Positions 59,641 to 64,000 of a stretch of DNA of 64,000 nt are shown in pieces. The number at the start of each line of letters is the position of its first letter. Position 1 is the stretch's first letter. The stretch is taken from positions 2,542,001 to 2,606,000 of the forward strand of contig JAZAYU010000081.1 in assembly GCA_038501625.1 (NCBI GenBank), read 5' to 3'. Below the pieces are notes generated by a model that was given only the letters and a program-made list of their open reading frames with translations, was not told the DNA's origin and did no database searches. Source of the stretch: Corbicula japonica. Lineage: Eukaryota; Mollusca; Bivalvia; Venerida; Cyrenidae. Position numbers and translations under genes: made by a program.

Positions 59641-61490
59641 AATAGGCTTAACTAAAAATGGTGAAACCTCAGTTATCATTCTTCACCAATTCTTTCAATG
59701 TTACAGCCAGCATTTTCATACAAAAGTTGCATTTGAAAGGGGCATAACTCATAAAATAGTCAAACCAGAATTTTCATTCTTTTTATCACCAAAGACGTTG
59801 TTCATGAACATGATATATTACAAGTATTAAGTGAATAGGACAAGTACTTTAAAGGGAGATGTGCAGGGTCGAGCAGGTGTACTCGGTAAAATCGTAAACA
59901 GATCTATGTAACACTTACGTGTACTTTTCACTAAACTCTACATTTCAAACCCTCCAGGTGGAAGTTTCCAGTTAATTTTACCATTTTACCGGACCTGAAA
60001 GGGAGATGTGCAGGGTCGAGCAGGTGTACTCGGTAAAATCGTAAACAGATCGATCTATGTAACACTTACGTGTACTTTTCACTAAACTCTCCAGGAGGAA
60101 GTTTTCGGTAAATTCTACCATTTTAACGACCTGAAAACAATCCGCTGAAGAAATCCCTATACAAAAATACATTCTATATTTAGCGCTGATGGGAATGTCA
60201 CGTGGTCATTCAACAATTAAACAACAACAACTATGGCGTCTGATAGTCGATTGTCGGCAAGGTACACCGAATGCGTATTGTGGTTGATGTGATCACGTGA
60301 CAATCCCAAAAACCATCGCGGCTTTACGCGGGAAATACAAAAATAGCTAACCTTTGCGCGTCGTATAAGATAGGAAATACCATTTATATATCTTTTCTTA
60401 TAAAATATTGGTTTGAAATATTTCGGGTGTAAATCAATATTTGAGCTTGAAATAATGATATTCAACTGATTAATAACCCTTTTCCGAAATCTGTTCCATT
60501 CATCAATCCTGCACATCTCCCTTTAAAAGTTATATGCAACATATGGTTTCATAATCAAGTTGCATTTGAAAGGGGATTAACTCATAAAATATTGAAACAG
60601 GAGTTATCTTTCTTGTCACAGATGAAGTTGTTCATGTTGATAATACAATCCAAGTATTGAATGAATAGGACAAGTACTTTCAAATTATACGCAACATAAA
60701 GTTTCATGTCAAAAATTTGTTTTAAAAAAAAATAGTCAAACATGAGGTATGATTCTTGTTGTAACTGATGTTGCTGTTGTTCATGAAGGTGATATAATCC
60801 AAGAGTGAATAGGACAAGTACTTTAAATATCAAAGGCAACTTTAAGTTTTATGTTAAAGTTGCATATTAAAGGGACACGATTAATAAAATAGTCAAACAG
60901 GAGTTATCATTCTTGTTGTTCGTGATGGTTCATGAAGATGATTTATTTTGAATAATAAGTGAATATGACAATTACTTTCAAAGTTAAAGTCAACATTAAG
61001 TTTCATTTTATAGTTGCATTTGAAAGGGCCATAACTAAAAATATAGTCAAAAAGGAGTTATGATTCTAGTTATAACCAATGTTGTTGCTCATGCTGATAA
61101 TGTATTCCAAGTATGAAGTGAACAGGACAAGTACTTTCAAAAGTATAGGCAACATTAAGTTTCATGTTAAAGTTGCATTAAAAACGGGCATTACTCCGAA
61201 ATATTGAAACTGAAGTTATGATTCTTGTTTTAACCGCTGTTGTTGTTCATGCTGATGATATATTCCAAGTATGAAGTGAATAGAACAAGAACTTTCAAAG
61301 TTATAGGCAACATTAAGTTTCATGTAAAAGTTGCATTTGAAAGGGGCACAACTCATTTATGATAAATCATGGAGTTATCATTCTTGTCGTCACAGATGGC
61401 ATTGTTCATGCTGATGATATATTCCAAGTATGAAGTGAATAAGAAAAGTACTTTCAAAGTTACAGGCAACATTAAATTTCATGTTAAAGC
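59640..61490 (+). repeat. Degenerate tandem array, about 150-bp units, interrupted by a MITE
   Basis: Units share TTGCATTTGAAAGGGGCATA, AACTCATAAAATAGTCAAA, TGGTTGTTCATGNTGATGAT-like and GAATAGGACAAGTACTTTCA segments. About eight to nine units are visible around the insertion at 59853-60522. Confidence 0.8.
59853..60522. mobile_element. TTAA-flanked MITE, 670 bp, with internal tandem duplication
   Basis: AGGGAGATGTGCAGG is present at both ends in inverted orientation, exactly over 15 bases, and TTAA flanks both sides (59849-59852 and 60523-60526). Removing the insert restores an array unit, so the empty site can be inferred. Inside, about 147 bases starting GGGAGATGTGCAGGGTCGAG are present twice in tandem (59853-59999 and following). 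Confidence 0.85.
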
Positions 61491-61499
61491 TGGGGAACT

Positions 61500-61922
61500 A
61501 CCGGAAGACGCCAACGGACAATAGGATCCCTATGTATCTACCTGCTATCGCAGGCGACACAAAAGGTATATCGCTGAAAAATCTTTGAAAATACTTATTT
61601 TGGGGTGTTTATCACCAACGGCAAGTAATAAGAACCTTGTTTTCTTACTACGCAAAGGTTTGCATTGCCTTTTATGCCTTACTCTGACAAGCTTTTGATT
61701 TATTACTCTGGAAATGACTGTCATGCTTTTTATGTCTTTCTCTGACAAGAACTGCAAGGACTTGCGCAAGGACTGTCATGTTCGTATTACGCCGGCATGA
61801 CTGTCATGCCGCTTGTCTGTCATGCTTTTAATGCCTTACTCCGGCATAAGAAGCTGAGGCTCAGTAATATGCTTGTATATATGCTAAAATACTATTAAGC
61901 CGATTTATGTTTTCAATGCTTC

Positions 61923-61976
<54 letters not shown>

Positions 61977-62215
61977 ATTTATGTAACACTTCTGCTACAG
62001 TTGTTGTAGATGGTACACTTAAGTTAATTTAAATTACATTTCAGATTGATTTAATATCAAGTACAAAATTATAAGCTCACATGCTGAGTATGATTAAAAT
62101 GCGTATGCCTGTGAAATTGAAAAATAGTTGGAGTAAAAAGATTTTTGCTGTTCACTAGGACTGGATTCTTGAAGTTATCCTTTTACTGGAGAATGTGCAC
62201 AATAATCATCAATTG
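61500..62215. other. No gene seen; GA microsatellite and short repeats
   Basis: 61630-61860 has recurrent short phrases (CTGTCATGC, TGCCTTACTC). A (GA)n tract lies at 61925-61973. Confidence 0.45.
61925..61973. repeat. (GA)n microsatellite
   Basis: A pure dinucleotide run of about 49 bases. Confidence 0.95.
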
Positions 62216-63536
62216 TCATATGTCATTTTCAGATTGAAAACTTGAAAAGGATACGGGTTTATCTGCGTTTAGAACGCATAAATAAAATATAACTCCAGTC
62301 TGGTTATATGTCTGTGTGCTCATTTCCCAAATCTTGTCTCTCAGCAAATAAAAGGCCTGTAAATAGATAATTATAATATTAAAGAAGGAATTTTCTAGTC
62401 TCATTATTGTGAACTATGACATTCTAGGTTGTTATTTAGTCCTTTAGTTTCGGTCTCGAATTAGTATAGTCAAACAAGGCGGCTTTTTACGGTGTCACAC
62501 ATTTACCTCCATCATCATAACAAGAAAAAGTAAAACAGCAAAATGCATACTGGCGGTATAATACTATAGTAAGGTAGGGGTCAATATTCTATGGATAAAA
62601 TCAATTCAAGGGTCATTATTTTATAGAAAGGAGTAATGTTTCTATATAAAATAATAATCGGGGTCATTATTCTATCGGCGACAGTTTACAACTTTACACC
62701 GGCAACAACAAAGTTGTCTCCGGAAAGACAATATCTATTTCTCTCGCTTAGCGCTATGTACATGTACTTACATGGCGGTATACATCATAAACTCCTTTCA
62801 AGCTGTTTGAATGGCGGGATATCATGCCTACACAAGCAATCCAGAAAATAAGTAGACTTGGTAGTCCTGTTGCTAAAACATAACCAGCTGGGGGTAGCCC
62901 GTTCTGCTTTGTAGATTCTGCCATTAAAATTACTCCAAAAAACGCAATCAGCAGAATGATGACAATTAGCGATATCACTGTGGCGACGAAAAGTTGCATA
63001 TGGTACCAAATGTGTAAATATTTGAACAAAAAAGAATGATTGGCGGTGTAAGCTATGTCATCAAGGACATCTGATGGTAGCTGAAATGAAAAAAGATTTT
63101 CATGCCACTGAAGACTTTAGTAGTGTGCTTGTCAACACGTCACCAGAAATTTCTACCCCAACTAGGGATAAAACTATGGATCCCTATAGTACAATTTCAC
63201 TAGTTTTACTACGAATCGTTTGAATTAACGATGCTCAAATTGATTTTATTTGTTTGTAATCACAGAAGAATATTAAATAAAGCTTTTGACTGTCGTGAAA
63301 AGCTTGTTCTAATTAAAACAAATCAGACACAATAGTTATTTGAACTAAACAAAAATGAAAATCTTGATAATAGTAACAAAAGGTTGAAAAGAATATAACT
63401 AATATTTCAACCTCAAATTGGTTGTTCCACATCTGGGTTTTGCGTGTATCAGTAAAAACCATTTTGTATCTCGTCAGCGAAAACCTGCTTGGTTTGAACG
63501 GCTGCACTTTAATTTGTAACATTTCTCCATTTTTCA
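62216..63536 (-). CDS. Unrecognised two-pass membrane protein, 3' exons
   Basis: Three exons on the minus strand are consistent in phase: 63412-63536 (begins one base into a codon), 62772-63080, and 62216-62356 with the stop. Splice sites look good: TTACAG and GTTGAA, TTTCAG and GTAAGT, and TTTACAG. The first exon encodes a soluble, basic segment (NGEMLQIKVQPFKPSRF). The middle exon encodes YTANHSFLFKYLHIWYHMQL, then two hydrophobic segments, FVATVISLIVIILLIAFFGV and VLATGLPSLLIFWIACVGMI. The last gives a 46-residue tail ending SENDI. The gene extends beyond the window's right edge. I do not recognise the family. Confidence rests on splice-phase agreement and the clear membrane segments. Confidence 0.6.
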
Positions 63537-64000
63537 CTGTAATACATTAATATGATTGTGAACATGGTGTGAAATTGATAACTGAAAGTGGTTAACAAAT
63601 TTAGAACAGAGATAGCCAGATATAGAATTGCAGAAATTCCCACTTACCCGAACAATAACAAGAAAAGTATAACACAAATGTGTTATATGTAGACGACATT
63701 TAAAGAAAATTTGATGTTGGGTTAAGAGTTCATGCAGGTCATGGATTGTTTTATAAACAAAGAAAGAATTAAGTGATAATATATTGTTGTTTTTGCGAAG
63801 GTTGTTGAACGTTGAAGGATGTGCGTGTGTATTAGTTGTGGAACGCGTTGTATACAAGAAAGGTAGAAGTTTGAAATAAAATATACAGGAAATGGTATGG
63901 CCTGGAGTTTAGGTTGAAATTTGCTTACAAGTTTGCAATAAATGTAATGAATGATTTGAAAACAAACGAATTGAACAGCATGGTTGCAATGGTAACATGC

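Overview
This is eukaryotic, AT-rich, intron-bearing DNA, most likely from a bivalve mollusc (a clam-like heterodont). The reasons are a tandem group of C1q-domain genes, a 'short-chain collagen C4-like' gene, and very dense interspersed and satellite repeats of kinds common in bivalve genomes. Most of the window is mobile-element and repeat sequence. I see four host gene loci or clusters, several of them broken.

Layout. 1-8106: an LTR retroelement read on the minus strand, with its 3' LTR cut by the window start. It encodes Gag with a CCHC knuckle, a retropepsin-like protease, and then two TatD-type metal-dependent hydrolase domains. One TatD domain has lost its active site; the other keeps all five metal-ligand motifs but is frameshifted. 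I find no reverse transcriptase, RNase H or integrase. This is the most unusual object in the window. 8107-11155: fold-back repeats and a LINE 3' end. 11156-31327: a C1q-domain cluster with one intact three-exon gene (25514-27782) and two decayed relatives. Embedded in it are LINE remnants, a retroelement nested inside a LINE (about 17200-19660), a frameshifted collagen C4-like gene (20810-23258) and odd degenerate repeats. 31330-40400: repeat-rich DNA with a roughly 970-bp tandem duplication, a probable mariner-type element and a 166-bp satellite between two inverted palindromic repeats. 40894-46217: a large cysteine-rich type I membrane protein gene carrying two frameshifts. 46220-54730: a succession of non-autonomous DNA transposons, several with clear target-site duplications, and a tRNA-derived SINE. 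55780-61500: two degenerate tandem arrays, one containing telomere-like CCCTAA runs. 62216-63536: the 3' exons of an unrecognised two-pass membrane protein on the minus strand.

The host genes fit bivalve biology: secreted C1q lectin-like and collagen-like proteins, and cysteine-rich surface receptors, all belong to families that expand by tandem duplication. The repeats explain much of the disruption. One member of the retroelement family lies just upstream of the 5'-truncated third C1q copy, one LINE is split by a retroelement and another by a short DNA insertion.

Limits: family names come from motif recognition, not database searches. Repeat boundaries are exact only where terminal repeats or target-site duplications are given.
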